64,000 bases of DNA, taken from NCBI GenBank assembly GCA_004556925.1, contig SFFI01000007.1, positions 1-64,000 on the forward strand, in the 5' to 3' direction. Shown here piece after piece: positions 42,360 through 49,722 of this stretch (position 1 is its first letter; the number at the start of each line of letters is the position of its first letter). The notes under the pieces are model-generated. The model ran no database searches, was not told where the DNA came from, and was given only the letters and a program-made list of their open reading frames with translations. Both the position numbers and the translations under genes were made by a program. The DNA is from Clostridiales bacterium (GTDB lineage Bacteria; Bacillota; Clostridia; Saccharofermentanales; DTU023).

Positions 42360-43307
42360 TTAGGCCGCGTCATAGTCTTTGGCCGCGCGGTAATTAGCGA
42401 TAAACATAATCAAAGAGGCGGCAAAGATGATGATATAGCCCAGAATACTAGGTAGGGAGGGAAATTCCTGCAAGATGAGGCTGGACAGTAGAGCTGCAAA
42501 GATCACCTGGCTGTAATCGAAAATCGAGACACTACGGGCCGGGGCGGCGGCATAGGCCCAGGTCATGCAATACTGGCCTGCCGCGCCGCAAAGGCCCACC
42601 AAGAGCAGGTAGAGGGTTTGCTGGCCGGTCATGGGGACATAATTAAAGATCATCACGGGGAGGAGAACGACGCTAGAAAATGCGCCAAAATAAAAGACCA
42701 CCAGGTGGCGAGACACCCCATGGGTGGTAAGAATACGAATATAGGTGTAGGCTAAGCCGGCAAACATACCACCAACAAAACCTACAAGATAGGCCCCAAT
42801 ATGGGGGTTGGCAAAACTTGGCCTAACTACCAGGAGGGCGCCCCCAAAAGCCAAGGCCAAGCATAAGGCCTGGACCCTATGTATTTTTTCTGCCAGGAGG
42901 AAGTAGGAAAAAACAATAGCAAAAAAGGGTGAGAGCTTGCCCAAAATAGTGGCATCTGAGAGAGGCAAGTGGTCCACTGCGTAAAAATTCGCAATCAAAC
43001 CCAGGAGACCAAAGCTGGCGCGCAGGACCAGGTCAATCCGGGCTCGGCGGCCCAGGTCTTCCCTCCCCTCCGCTCGAATATACCGCGCGTAGACCAAGCC
43101 CGAGATGAGGGCAACAACTAGGTTGCGAATATAGGCCTTTTGCAAGGAAGGCAAGTCCCCGGCCAACCGCGAAAAGAGGTTCATGACAGCAAAGAAGGCA
43201 GCAGAAGCCACCATAAATAAGATCCCCTTGATCAAGCTGTTGGCAGGTGTGCCCAGGGATTTGCCGGTAGATGTGGCCCCCGTTGGGGGGACTGGAGGGT
43301 TGGGCAT
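42360..43307 (-). CDS. DMT-family (EamA) transporter
   Basis: The 315-residue protein has ten membrane helices in two EamA repeats, the first beginning KGILFMVASAAFFAVMNLFS (about 28-47) and the second near residue 175 (GAYLVGFVGGMFAGLAYTY). It belongs to the drug/metabolite transporter superfamily, whose members export amino acids, nucleobases or other metabolites; the substrate cannot be inferred. The N-terminal 25 residues are Pro/Thr-rich. A frameshifted fragment of a related N-terminus lies at 48,626-48,795 on the same strand, on the other side of the double-cubane gene block. Confidence 0.87.
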   Translation of the reverse strand: MPNPPVPPTGATSTGKSLGTPANSLIKGILFMVASAAFFAVMNLFSRLAGDLPSLQKAYIRNLVVALISGLVYARYIRAEGREDLGRRARIDLVLRASFGLLGLIANFYAVDHLPLSDATILGKLSPFFAIVFSYFLLAEKIHRVQALCLALAFGGALLVVRPSFANPHIGAYLVGFVGGMFAGLAYTYIRILTTHGVSRHLVVFYFGAFSSVVLLPVMIFNYVPMTGQQTLYLLLVGLCGAAGQYCMTWAYAAAPARSVSIFDYSQVIFAALLSSLILQEFPSLPSILGYIIIFAASLIMFIANYRAAKDYDAA

Positions 43308-43379
43308 GGAGGTTGGCTCCTCTCAATAGTCTGAGCCCAGTTTGAGCCAAGAGGAACAAATTAACAAGCCGCCTCACCT

Positions 43380-43607
43380 AGTACATCCAACTTCCTCATT
43401 TTCCTTACAAGTTTGCAGCTTTTGTACGCCGAATTCTCCTGAAACTCGGGTTCAGCTGGTTTTTCCCTGCAAAATAGCCCTAAAAGGACAGTTTTTATGC
43501 AAATATACAACTTAAGAGCATATTTTATACAATCGAAAGGAGAAAAAGTCGGACGGGATGTACATTATCTGCAAACTTGTAAGAAAATCCGGAAAGTTGA
43601 AAGTAGC
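43380..43607 (-). mobile_element. 228-bp MITE-like element, copy 2 (inverted relative to copy 1)
   Basis: This is the reverse complement of the element at 24,646-24,873, of equal length and with the same ends (AGTACATCCAACTT at 43380 and AAGTTGAAAGTAG near 43606). Shared internal blocks are CCCTAAAAGGACAGTTTTTA and, on the other side, TCTGCAAACTTGTAAGAAAA. It lies between eamA and the double-cubane reductase block. The following stretch 43,608-43,874 is AT-rich and contains no gene that I can support. Confidence 0.75.
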
Positions 43608-43874
43608 CCGGCCTTCTACCCCCAAATAGCCCTTCTCTCAAGGAAAGCTGTAAGCGAAAGTGAAAAAGTAAATACCACTTTATTAAAACAGTTTTTTTAT
43701 GCCTTGAATTTCCCTCACAAGCTAAGCTCTAAAATCGGATTTGCCGATATCAAGAGACTTTTTTTCTTTTTCTATTTAAGATGAAAAAATGTGAAGAGAC
43801 CTTGCGGACGCACTTATATACACCATATATATCTGTGATATCTGTGCGCCCCGAACGATAATGGGGACGTTTGA

Positions 43875-44654
43875 ATGAAACAATATGCGGTTGGAATAGA
43901 TATCGGCTCCACATGCGCCAAGGCTGTCGTGCTGGAACCGTCCGGCAATATCGTGCGGCGACTTGTCCAGCCCACCGGCTGGAGCAGCGCCGACACGGCT
44001 CAGCAGATCCAGACGCAGTTGAGCGAATTTATCCCCCAGGCTGATATTGCGGCCACTGGTTATGGCCGCGTATGTGTGCCCTACGCCCACAAACAGATTA
44101 CTGAGATCACCTGTCATGCCCGCGGTGCATGTGCGCTCTATGGAGAACAAACGCTGACTGTTATTGACATCGGCGGGCAGGATACGAAGATCATCCGTGT
44201 GGAGGATGGGCGTGTTGCGGACTTTTTGATGAACGACAAATGCTCGGCAGGAACGGGCCGGTTTCTAGATGTTATGGCAGGCACTTTAGGGCTTGCGCCG
44301 GAGGAGCTTTATGCGCTGGCTGCCCGCGGCAGTGGTGTGCATATCAGCTCAATGTGTACGGTTTTCGCCGAGTCCGAGGTCGTCAGCCTCATCGGAAGTG
44401 GCGAGGAAAAGGAAAATATTGCCTACGCCGTGGTGGACTCCATCGTAACAAAGGTCGCTGCGCAGGCAGCGCGCCTACTGCCGACAGAGGGCCCGGTCTG
44501 CCTGACTGGCGGGCTTTGCCAGGCACAGGTACTGGTAGATGCGCTGTCCGGCGTGCTGAAGCGCCCGGTTTTGACCTGTCCTGATGGGCGTTACGCCGGG
44601 GCCATGGGTGCAGCGATCCTTGCGGGAGGGTTCTCGAGTGGTCTATCTCGATAA
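43875..44654 (+). CDS. ATP-dependent activase of the HgdC/BcrAD family (double-cubane reductase activator)
   Basis: The 259-residue protein is an ASKHA-fold ATPase carrying one [4Fe-4S] cluster at its dimer interface. It injects low-potential electrons into a partner reductase at the cost of ATP. Motifs: YAVGIDIGSTCAKAVVLE, VIDIGGQDTKII, and the two cluster cysteines, C123 in NDKCSAGTGRFLDVMA and C161 in SSMCTVFAESEV. The partner is probably the double-cubane protein at 45,809, and possibly also the one at 47,460. Its end overlaps the cysteine desulfurase-like gene by 17 bases. The gene starts the GC-rich block, whose codon use (C or G at third position) differs from the flanks. Confidence 0.9.
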   Translation: MKQYAVGIDIGSTCAKAVVLEPSGNIVRRLVQPTGWSSADTAQQIQTQLSEFIPQADIAATGYGRVCVPYAHKQITEITCHARGACALYGEQTLTVIDIGGQDTKIIRVEDGRVADFLMNDKCSAGTGRFLDVMAGTLGLAPEELYALAARGSGVHISSMCTVFAESEVVSLIGSGEEKENIAYAVVDSIVTKVAAQAARLLPTEGPVCLTGGLCQAQVLVDALSGVLKRPVLTCPDGRYAGAMGAAILAGGFSSGLSR

Positions 44655-45777
44655 TGCGGCTACTACCCTGAAAAAGCCGCCGGAGGTCGCAGAGGCAGTC
44701 AAGACGGCGATCCTGACTGTAGGGAATGCGGTGCGCGGTGCGCATAGCGTTTCGATCTCTGCCTCGCAGATTGTGTTTGAAACCAGGAAGAAGCTGGCAA
44801 AGCTCTTCTCCTGCCCCCGGCCAGACCATGTTGTTTTTACCATGAACTCTACGGAAGCGCTTAACATTGCACTTTACGGCCTTCTTTCGCCAGGGGACCA
44901 TGTGATTTCTACGGATCTGGAGCACAATTCCGTGCTTAGACCACTTTACGACCTGCAAGCTCATGGTGTGCTTGTGGATTTTATTGCGGCAGACTCCTTG
45001 GGTAATATCCGATACGAGGATTTTGAAAGGCTGTTTCGGGAAAATACGAAACTCCTTGTCTGCACGCATGCGTCCAATGTAACAGGAAATGTTTTGGATA
45101 TTGCGCGCATTGGCCGCATGGCTCATGCCCATGGTGCGCTTTTGGTCGTCGATGCCTCCCAAACTGCCGGTTGTTTTCCCCTTGATATGCAGAAAATGGG
45201 TGTGGATGTACTCTGCTTTACCGGCCACAAGGGACTGATGGGACCGCAGGGAACCGGCGGGCTCTGTATCCGGCCGGGCGTAGAAATAAGGCCTCTGCTG
45301 CGCGGCGGGTCGGGCGTACACTCTTACGACAGGGACCAGCCCCAGGCCTACCCCACACGTTTGGAAGCGGGCACGCTGAACAGCCACGGGCTTTCTGGGC
45401 TTAACGCGGCCCTGGATTTTATTCTGGCCCAGAGCGTGGAGATGATTTGCGCGCGAGAGCACCTTCTCATGCGTCGCTTTTACGAAGCTGTGCAGGGGAT
45501 CCCCGGCGTTACGATCTACGGCGATCATAGGCAGGTAGACCACGCCGCCATAGTTGCTCTCAATATTAGGGACTATGCTTCATCCGAAGTATCGGATGTA
45601 CTGTTCACAGACTATGACATTGCCACAAGACCCGGCGCCCACTGCGCGCCACGAATGCATGAGGCCTTGGGTACGACGCAACAGGGCGCTGTGCGTTTTA
45701 GCTTTTCGTTTTTTAACACAGAGGAAGAAGTAGACACCGCCATCTCCGCCGTGCGCGAGTTGGCGATGGAAATATAG
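44638..45777 (+). CDS. Aminotransferase class V, cysteine desulfurase-like
   Basis: The likely start is the GTG at 44638 (MVYLDNAATTLKKPPEV), 6 bases from GGGAGGG; the frame opens earlier inside the activase gene but that part is not family-like. The 379-residue PLP enzyme has the SufS/CsdA-type pattern: YLDNAATT at the start, THASNVTG, the Schiff-base Lys K198 in FTGHKGLMGPQG, and a catalytic Cys in RPGAHCAPRMHE near residue 335. It would release sulphur (or selenium) from cysteine. In this block it may supply sulphur for the [Fe8S9] double-cubane cluster or cooperate with the DUF3343 protein; this pathway link is inference. Confidence 0.87.
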   Translation: MVYLDNAATTLKKPPEVAEAVKTAILTVGNAVRGAHSVSISASQIVFETRKKLAKLFSCPRPDHVVFTMNSTEALNIALYGLLSPGDHVISTDLEHNSVLRPLYDLQAHGVLVDFIAADSLGNIRYEDFERLFRENTKLLVCTHASNVTGNVLDIARIGRMAHAHGALLVVDASQTAGCFPLDMQKMGVDVLCFTGHKGLMGPQGTGGLCIRPGVEIRPLLRGGSGVHSYDRDQPQAYPTRLEAGTLNSHGLSGLNAALDFILAQSVEMICAREHLLMRRFYEAVQGIPGVTIYGDHRQVDHAAIVALNIRDYASSEVSDVLFTDYDIATRPGAHCAPRMHEALGTTQQGAVRFSFSFFNTEEEVDTAISAVRELAMEI

Positions 45778-45808
45778 CAAATAAAACAAAGGAGAGGAAT
45801 TTAAAGTT

Positions 45809-47083
45809 ATGTCCGATTACGTTCAAATGTGGAAGGATCTAGGTATGGATCTGGAAAGCCACGACACCCTCTGTCAGGTGCTTCCAACTGCGGTAGGGGA
45901 CGTTTTCCTGTCCCAGGAAAACCGTCCGAAAGCGATGGATTTCTGGGATCTCGTTATTTCTGAGGTCCACGGCATTCGCCCGGCGGAACTGATTGAAGAG
46001 CAGAAAAAGGGCCGTAAGGTGTTTGGCACCTTCTGCGTCTATGTCCCCGATGAGGTCATTATGGCAGCAAATGGTATTGTGACCGGTCTCTGCGGTGGCT
46101 CACAGTTTTGGGTGCCGGGTGGCGAGGCTGTCCTGCCCAAGAGCACCTGTCCTCTGATCAAGGCGTCCGTTGGTGCACGACTGGGCCGCACCTGCCCCTT
46201 CTTCCGCATTGCGGATATGTACGTGGGCGAAACCACCTGCGATGGGAAGAAGAAGGCCTATGAGATCCTGGGCGAGGATGTGCCCATGTATGTGATGGAT
46301 GTTCCGCAGATGAAGCGCCCGGAGGACATTATCAAGTGGAAGCAGGAGATCGCCGCCTTTGCAAAACGGGTAGAGGAATTCACCGGCAACGAGATCACGC
46401 CCGAAAAGCTCGGCGATGCCATCCATCTGGCCAACGAGAAGCGTAAGGCCCTGCAGCGTGTTTATGACTGCCGCAAGTCTGAATATCTACCCATCTCTGG
46501 CCGCGATGCGCTCTTGATGATGCAGATCTCCTTCTTCGATGATCCCGCCCGCTGCGCCGAGATGTGCAACCGTCTGGCCGACGAGCTGGAGCAGCGCATC
46601 CGCGACCATGTGAGCGTTGTTCCTGTGGGTACCAAGCGCATCCTCGTTACCGGCACGCCGATGGCCGTTCCCAACTGGAAGTTACACCATATCATCGAAA
46701 CCAGCGGCGCCGCCGTTGTCTGCGAGGAAATGTGTACCGGCACGCGGTATTTTGAGAATCTAGTGGACGAGAGCAAGACTACCCTGGACGAGCAGTTTAT
46801 GGCCCTGTCCGAGCGGTATATGAAGACCAACTGTGCTTGTTTCACGCCGAATACCGGCCGTATCGACGACATCCTGCGCATGGTCGAGGAATACAAGGTC
46901 GACGGCGTCATTGATTGCAGCCTGAAATTCTGCTGCCTGTATGATACGGAGAAATATCAGGTCTCCCGCGCGCTCAAGAAGGCAGGTGTGCCGGTCCTGA
47001 GCCTGGAAACGGATTACACGGACACTGATGCGGAGCAGCTGCGCACGCGTATAGGTGCATTCATCGAGATGCTCAATGCCTGA
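45809..47083 (+). CDS. Double-cubane-cluster-containing anaerobic reductase (2-hydroxyacyl-CoA dehydratase D family), first copy
   Basis: The 424-residue protein is of the HgdB/BcrC/YjiM superfamily. Known members of this class carry an [Fe8S9] double cubane and, with an ATP-driven activase, reduce small molecules such as acetylene; the physiological substrate is not established. Conserved cysteines are visible at C76, C95, C114 (STCPLIK), C129 (RTCPFF), C144 (TTCDGKKK), C309 (EEMCTGTR) and C375/C376 (FCCLYD). The first 50 residues are longer than in the second copy. AGGAGAGG lies upstream of the ATG. It shares an 8-base overlap with the DUF3343 gene and the GC-rich codon use of the block. 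Confidence 0.88.
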   Translation: MSDYVQMWKDLGMDLESHDTLCQVLPTAVGDVFLSQENRPKAMDFWDLVISEVHGIRPAELIEEQKKGRKVFGTFCVYVPDEVIMAANGIVTGLCGGSQFWVPGGEAVLPKSTCPLIKASVGARLGRTCPFFRIADMYVGETTCDGKKKAYEILGEDVPMYVMDVPQMKRPEDIIKWKQEIAAFAKRVEEFTGNEITPEKLGDAIHLANEKRKALQRVYDCRKSEYLPISGRDALLMMQISFFDDPARCAEMCNRLADELEQRIRDHVSVVPVGTKRILVTGTPMAVPNWKLHHIIETSGAAVVCEEMCTGTRYFENLVDESKTTLDEQFMALSERYMKTNCACFTPNTGRIDDILRMVEEYKVDGVIDCSLKFCCLYDTEKYQVSRALKKAGVPVLSLETDYTDTDAEQLRTRIGAFIEMLNA

Positions 47084-47348
47084 GCCAATTCTGCGGTATT
47101 ATATCCTGTTCACCAACTATGAACAGGGTCTGGCCCTGCACGCTCTGCTGGACGAGCACGGTCTCCCCAATCGGATCGCACCGGCGCCCCGCTGCATTCA
47201 GGGAAAGCTCTCCTGCGGAATGTCCTTGCTCATAGAGCAGGCGGATATTGACGCTGTCCGGCTCTGCATTGATGAGCAGAAGGGGGAGTACTACGACATC
47301 GTCCCCTTGATCGGACAGATCCAGCCACATCGAGATAAATACTGCTAA
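47076..47348 (+). CDS. DUF3343 protein (putative Se/S carrier-like)
   Basis: The start is the ATG at 47076, overlapping the end of the reductase gene (ATGCCTGA). The 90-residue protein has the DUF3343 pattern: RYYILFTNYEQGLALHALLD, a Pro-Arg-Cys pair (APRCIQGKLSCGMSLLIE) and a short C-terminal region. Family members are often described as possible selenium or sulphur carriers and are common next to cysteine desulfurase-like and YjiM-type genes, which is the case here. The two cysteines in RCIQGKLSCG are candidate carrier residues. The last residue is Cys as well. Confidence 0.82.
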   Translation: MPEPILRYYILFTNYEQGLALHALLDEHGLPNRIAPAPRCIQGKLSCGMSLLIEQADIDAVRLCIDEQKGEYYDIVPLIGQIQPHRDKYC

Positions 47349-47361
47349 ACAAAAAGACCTT

Positions 47362-47399
47362 CCGCCGTCCGGGTCTCTGCGCAGGGACCCGGACGGCGG
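47362..47399 (+). terminator. Long GC-rich hairpin ending the first double-cubane operon
   Basis: CCGCCGTCCGGGTC pairs with GACCCGGACGGCGG (14 bp, 10-base loop), 14 bases after the DUF3343 stop. The downstream T tract is weak (AGTATTTGGG), but AAAAAG before it would serve as a T tract in the other direction. It marks the end of the GC-rich block. Confidence 0.75.
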
Positions 47400-47443
47400 A
47401 GTATTTGGGTAAGTTTATACCGTCATTGGAGTGAGCACCCCTC

Positions 47444-47449
47444 TATAAT
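47444..47449 (+). promoter_or_regulatory. TATAAT -10 box immediately before the second double-cubane reductase gene
   Basis: TATAAT lies 10 bases before the ATG at 47460. With the usual 5-8 base distance from -10 to the transcription start, the RNA would begin within a few bases of the start codon. No clear -35 and no Shine-Dalgarno sequence are seen at 47,450-47,459. Confidence 0.4.
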
Positions 47450-47459
47450 TATATTAGCT

Positions 47460-48623
47460 ATGCAAGATTTACCAAAACGTTTTGAAACCTATAGCGAAGC
47501 TCGTCGCAACGGCTTTTTAAAAATTCGCGATCTTAAAGAGCAAGCTGGCAAGCATGTAGTGGGCATCTTTTGCTCTTACACACCAGTAGAACTCATTACA
47601 GCCGCAGGTGCAGTTTATGTAAGTCTCTGTGGTTCTAGTGAAGACGGAATTGCGGAAGCCGAAAAGTATTTGCCAAATAACTACTGCCCTTTGATTAAGT
47701 CAAGCTATGGACTCGCAGTATCTGATTCTTGTCCCTACTTCTATTTTTCAGACATGATCGTTGCAGAAACCACCTGCGATGGCAAGAAAAAGATGTATGA
47801 GCTTATGGGAAGACTTAAGCCTACCCATGTGATGGCACTCCCTCACAACCCTAGCTTAGAGTCTTCTGAAAACTTATGGTTGTCTGAAATGTATCGTTTA
47901 AAAGAAGCGCTGGAATCACAATTTAACGTAGCCATTACAGAAGAAGACCTAAAAGCTGCCATCCACCAAAAGAACTTAGAAAGACAAGCTATGGTCAAGC
48001 TTTATGAAATTGGCAAGTTAAAGCCTTCACCCATCCGAGGTTATGAGCTTAACGATATCGTAAGTGCTTCCAGCTTTATTTTTACCGGTGAAGAACGCCT
48101 TGCCTTAATAGAAGAAAGGCGTCAGCAACTCATTGCAGACTACGAGACCAACTACAAGGGTAAAGCTTCGCCCCCGCGAATCTTAATCACTGGTTGTCCT
48201 GTGACCGGTGTTAGCGATAAAGTACTCAAAGAGATCGAATTGCAGGGGGCTAATGTGGTTGCTTTTGAAAACTGCTCAGGCCCCCGCACTCAGAGCGATT
48301 TGGTAGACGAGACTATCGACCCCTATAAAGCTTTGGCCAAGCGATATCTAGGAATTAGCTGCTCTGTCATGAGCCCTAACCCCAAGCGTCTTGAAACTCT
48401 AGCCTCTATGATTGAGGAATATCAGATTGATGGAGTTGTCGAGGTTGTACTTCACTGCTGCCATACCTTTGCGGCAGAGTCTTTTGGCGTAAAAGAATTC
48501 GTAAGAGACAAGCTGGGGATCCCAATTTTAAGCATAACAACTGACTATTCCAAGGGCGACAGTGGGCAGATAGCGACTAGGATAGGCGCTTTTATAGAGA
48601 TGTTACAACTCAATTTAGGCTAG
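47460..48623 (+). CDS. Double-cubane-cluster-containing anaerobic reductase (YjiM-like), second copy
   Basis: The 387-residue protein is from the same superfamily as the one at 45,809 but only distantly similar, nearer to the standard YjiM form. Conserved cysteines: C38 (IFCSYTP), C76 (NNYCPLIK), C91 (DSCPYFYF), C106 (TTCDGKKK), then ITGCPVTG, ENCSGPR and LHCCHTFA. It starts MQDLPKRFETYSEARRNGFL, as in many YjiM proteins, so the ATG at 47460 is right although no ribosome site precedes it. Its codon use is AT-rich, in contrast to the preceding GC-rich operon, so the two copies probably have different origins. It has no activase of its own and may share the one at 43,875. A fragment of an eamA-like gene follows right after the stop. 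Confidence 0.87.
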   Translation: MQDLPKRFETYSEARRNGFLKIRDLKEQAGKHVVGIFCSYTPVELITAAGAVYVSLCGSSEDGIAEAEKYLPNNYCPLIKSSYGLAVSDSCPYFYFSDMIVAETTCDGKKKMYELMGRLKPTHVMALPHNPSLESSENLWLSEMYRLKEALESQFNVAITEEDLKAAIHQKNLERQAMVKLYEIGKLKPSPIRGYELNDIVSASSFIFTGEERLALIEERRQQLIADYETNYKGKASPPRILITGCPVTGVSDKVLKEIELQGANVVAFENCSGPRTQSDLVDETIDPYKALAKRYLGISCSVMSPNPKRLETLASMIEEYQIDGVVEVVLHCCHTFAAESFGVKEFVRDKLGIPILSITTDYSKGDSGQIATRIGAFIEMLQLNLG

Positions 48624-48625
48624 GC

Positions 48626-48795
48626 TTTTTTGCAAGGCTGGTGGGTCGCGCCAGGTAGGAAAACAAGTTCATGACAGCAAGGCAGCAGCAGGGGCAACCA
48701 TCAATAAAATGCCCTTGACCAAGCTGGCGGCGGGCGCACTCACTGGAGCAGCGGTAATAGAAAATAGCGATAGTAAGCTACTGTAAAATCGCATG
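48626..48795 (-). pseudogene. Frameshifted N-terminal fragment of an EamA-type transporter gene
   Basis: On the minus strand one frame reads APAASLVKGILLMVAPAAA and, after a one-base shift, VMNLFSYLARPTSLAKK. Together they match the N-terminus of the intact transporter at 42,360-43,307 (TPANSLIKGILFMVASAAFF then AVMNLFSRLAGDLPSLQKA). At DNA level GTTCATGACAGCAA is shared. The fragment ends, going downstream in its own direction, right at the stop of the second double-cubane gene, so everything beyond about the first 45 codons is missing. This suggests that the block lies inside, or next to, a broken duplicate of eamA. The remaining gap 48,796-48,945 holds no gene. Confidence 0.7.
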
Positions 48796-48945
48796 ATAAT
48801 CCTGCTTTCTTGATTGACACCCTGAAGGCCCCTCGCTAAGATCGGCCATGGCAAGATGATGTCGCTAAGGTCGACTCTGCAATGATCCATCTTGCAAAGA
48901 TCGGACTTGGCTCAAGCGGCCAATTTAAGGAGTTAAGGGAGAGCC

Positions 48946-49599
48946 ATGTTCGTAGATTTACATATGCATGAAATGCGTTACTCACCGGACAGCCGGCAAT
49001 GCTTAGAGGATATGGTGGCCCGGGCTAAGCAGATGGGCCTGGATGCGATTGCCATCACCGATCACGATAGCATGGGGATTGCAAATTTCGCCCAAGAATA
49101 CGCCGAAAAAGTCAACTTTCCCATCTATGTCGGTGTGGAGTACTATTCCCTGCAAGGCGATATTGTGACCTTCGGAATCACGGACTTCCCTAAGGAAAGG
49201 ATTCCCGCCCAGGACTTCATCGACTATGTCTACGCCGAAGGCGGGGTCACCATTGCGGCCCACCCCTTCCGCAATAACAACCGGGGCTTGGAGCACAATC
49301 TGGCCACGATCAAAAACCTCACCGGGGTTGAAGTCTTAAACGGGTCGACTACAGACGCCGCCAACTTGTTGGCCTATCAATACTGCCAAGACCGAGGTAT
49401 GGCCGCCATTGGGTCCAGCGACTCCCACGTCTTAGACCGGGTGGGCAGATATGCAACCTATTTGGAAGAAGAGGCCTTCACTACCGAGGAATTGGTCGAA
49501 GTCATCAAGAAAAAATTGACCAAGCCAGCCATCCATACCCCTCAGGGTTATGCCATTTTCCAGCCCCAATTAGACGTGCTCCTTCAGAAGCTCCAGTAA
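48946..49599 (+). CDS. PHP-domain phosphoesterase
   Basis: The 217-residue protein is a stand-alone PHP domain. Its metal motifs are all present: DLHMHEMRYSPD at the start, ITDHDSMG, GVEYYS, AAHPFRNNNRG and GSSDSHVLD. Such enzymes hydrolyse phosphoesters such as nucleoside bisphosphates, DNA ends or histidinol phosphate. The lack of extra domains excludes DNA polymerase. AAGGAG lies 12-17 bases before the ATG (GGAGTTAAGGGAGAGCC), with a nearer GGGAG. It lies 123 bases upstream of the sugar-binding protein gene and is probably a separate transcript. Confidence 0.87.
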   Translation: MFVDLHMHEMRYSPDSRQCLEDMVARAKQMGLDAIAITDHDSMGIANFAQEYAEKVNFPIYVGVEYYSLQGDIVTFGITDFPKERIPAQDFIDYVYAEGGVTIAAHPFRNNNRGLEHNLATIKNLTGVEVLNGSTTDAANLLAYQYCQDRGMAAIGSSDSHVLDRVGRYATYLEEEAFTTEELVEVIKKKLTKPAIHTPQGYAIFQPQLDVLLQKLQ

Positions 49600-49675
49600 A
49601 AGCTCCAGAAGCTCCCAAAAACGAATAAATCAGCAAAACGCTAAATATCTACAAGCATTTTCTCGACATATTAGC

Positions 49676-49681
49676 TATAAT
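49676..49681 (+). promoter_or_regulatory. -10 box of the galacto-N-biose/lacto-N-biose operon
   Basis: TATAAT lies 41 bases before the binding-protein start, in GCTATAATGTG. The -35 region about 17 bases upstream is poor (CATTTT), which would fit a promoter that needs an activator. GGAGG lies 9 bases before the ATG. Confidence 0.5.
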
Positions 49682-49722
49682 GTGCATTAGTTCCAATTTA
49701 AGATTATCTGGAGGTAATGTAA

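Noticed and set aside
43497..43784. 95-residue frame across the 228-bp element and the AT-rich leader
   Set aside because: It begins inside the repeat, has no ribosome site and its homologous part at 24,646 is not open in the same way.
44389..45543. 384-residue minus-strand frame opposite the cysteine desulfurase-like gene
   Set aside because: It is antisense to two well-supported genes; long frames on the opposite strand are expected in GC-rich DNA with biased third positions.
43875..47348. Prophage or integrative element as carrier of the GC-rich block
   Set aside because: No integrase, phage or conjugation gene and no attachment repeats were seen; only the 228-bp element and the eamA fragment flank it.
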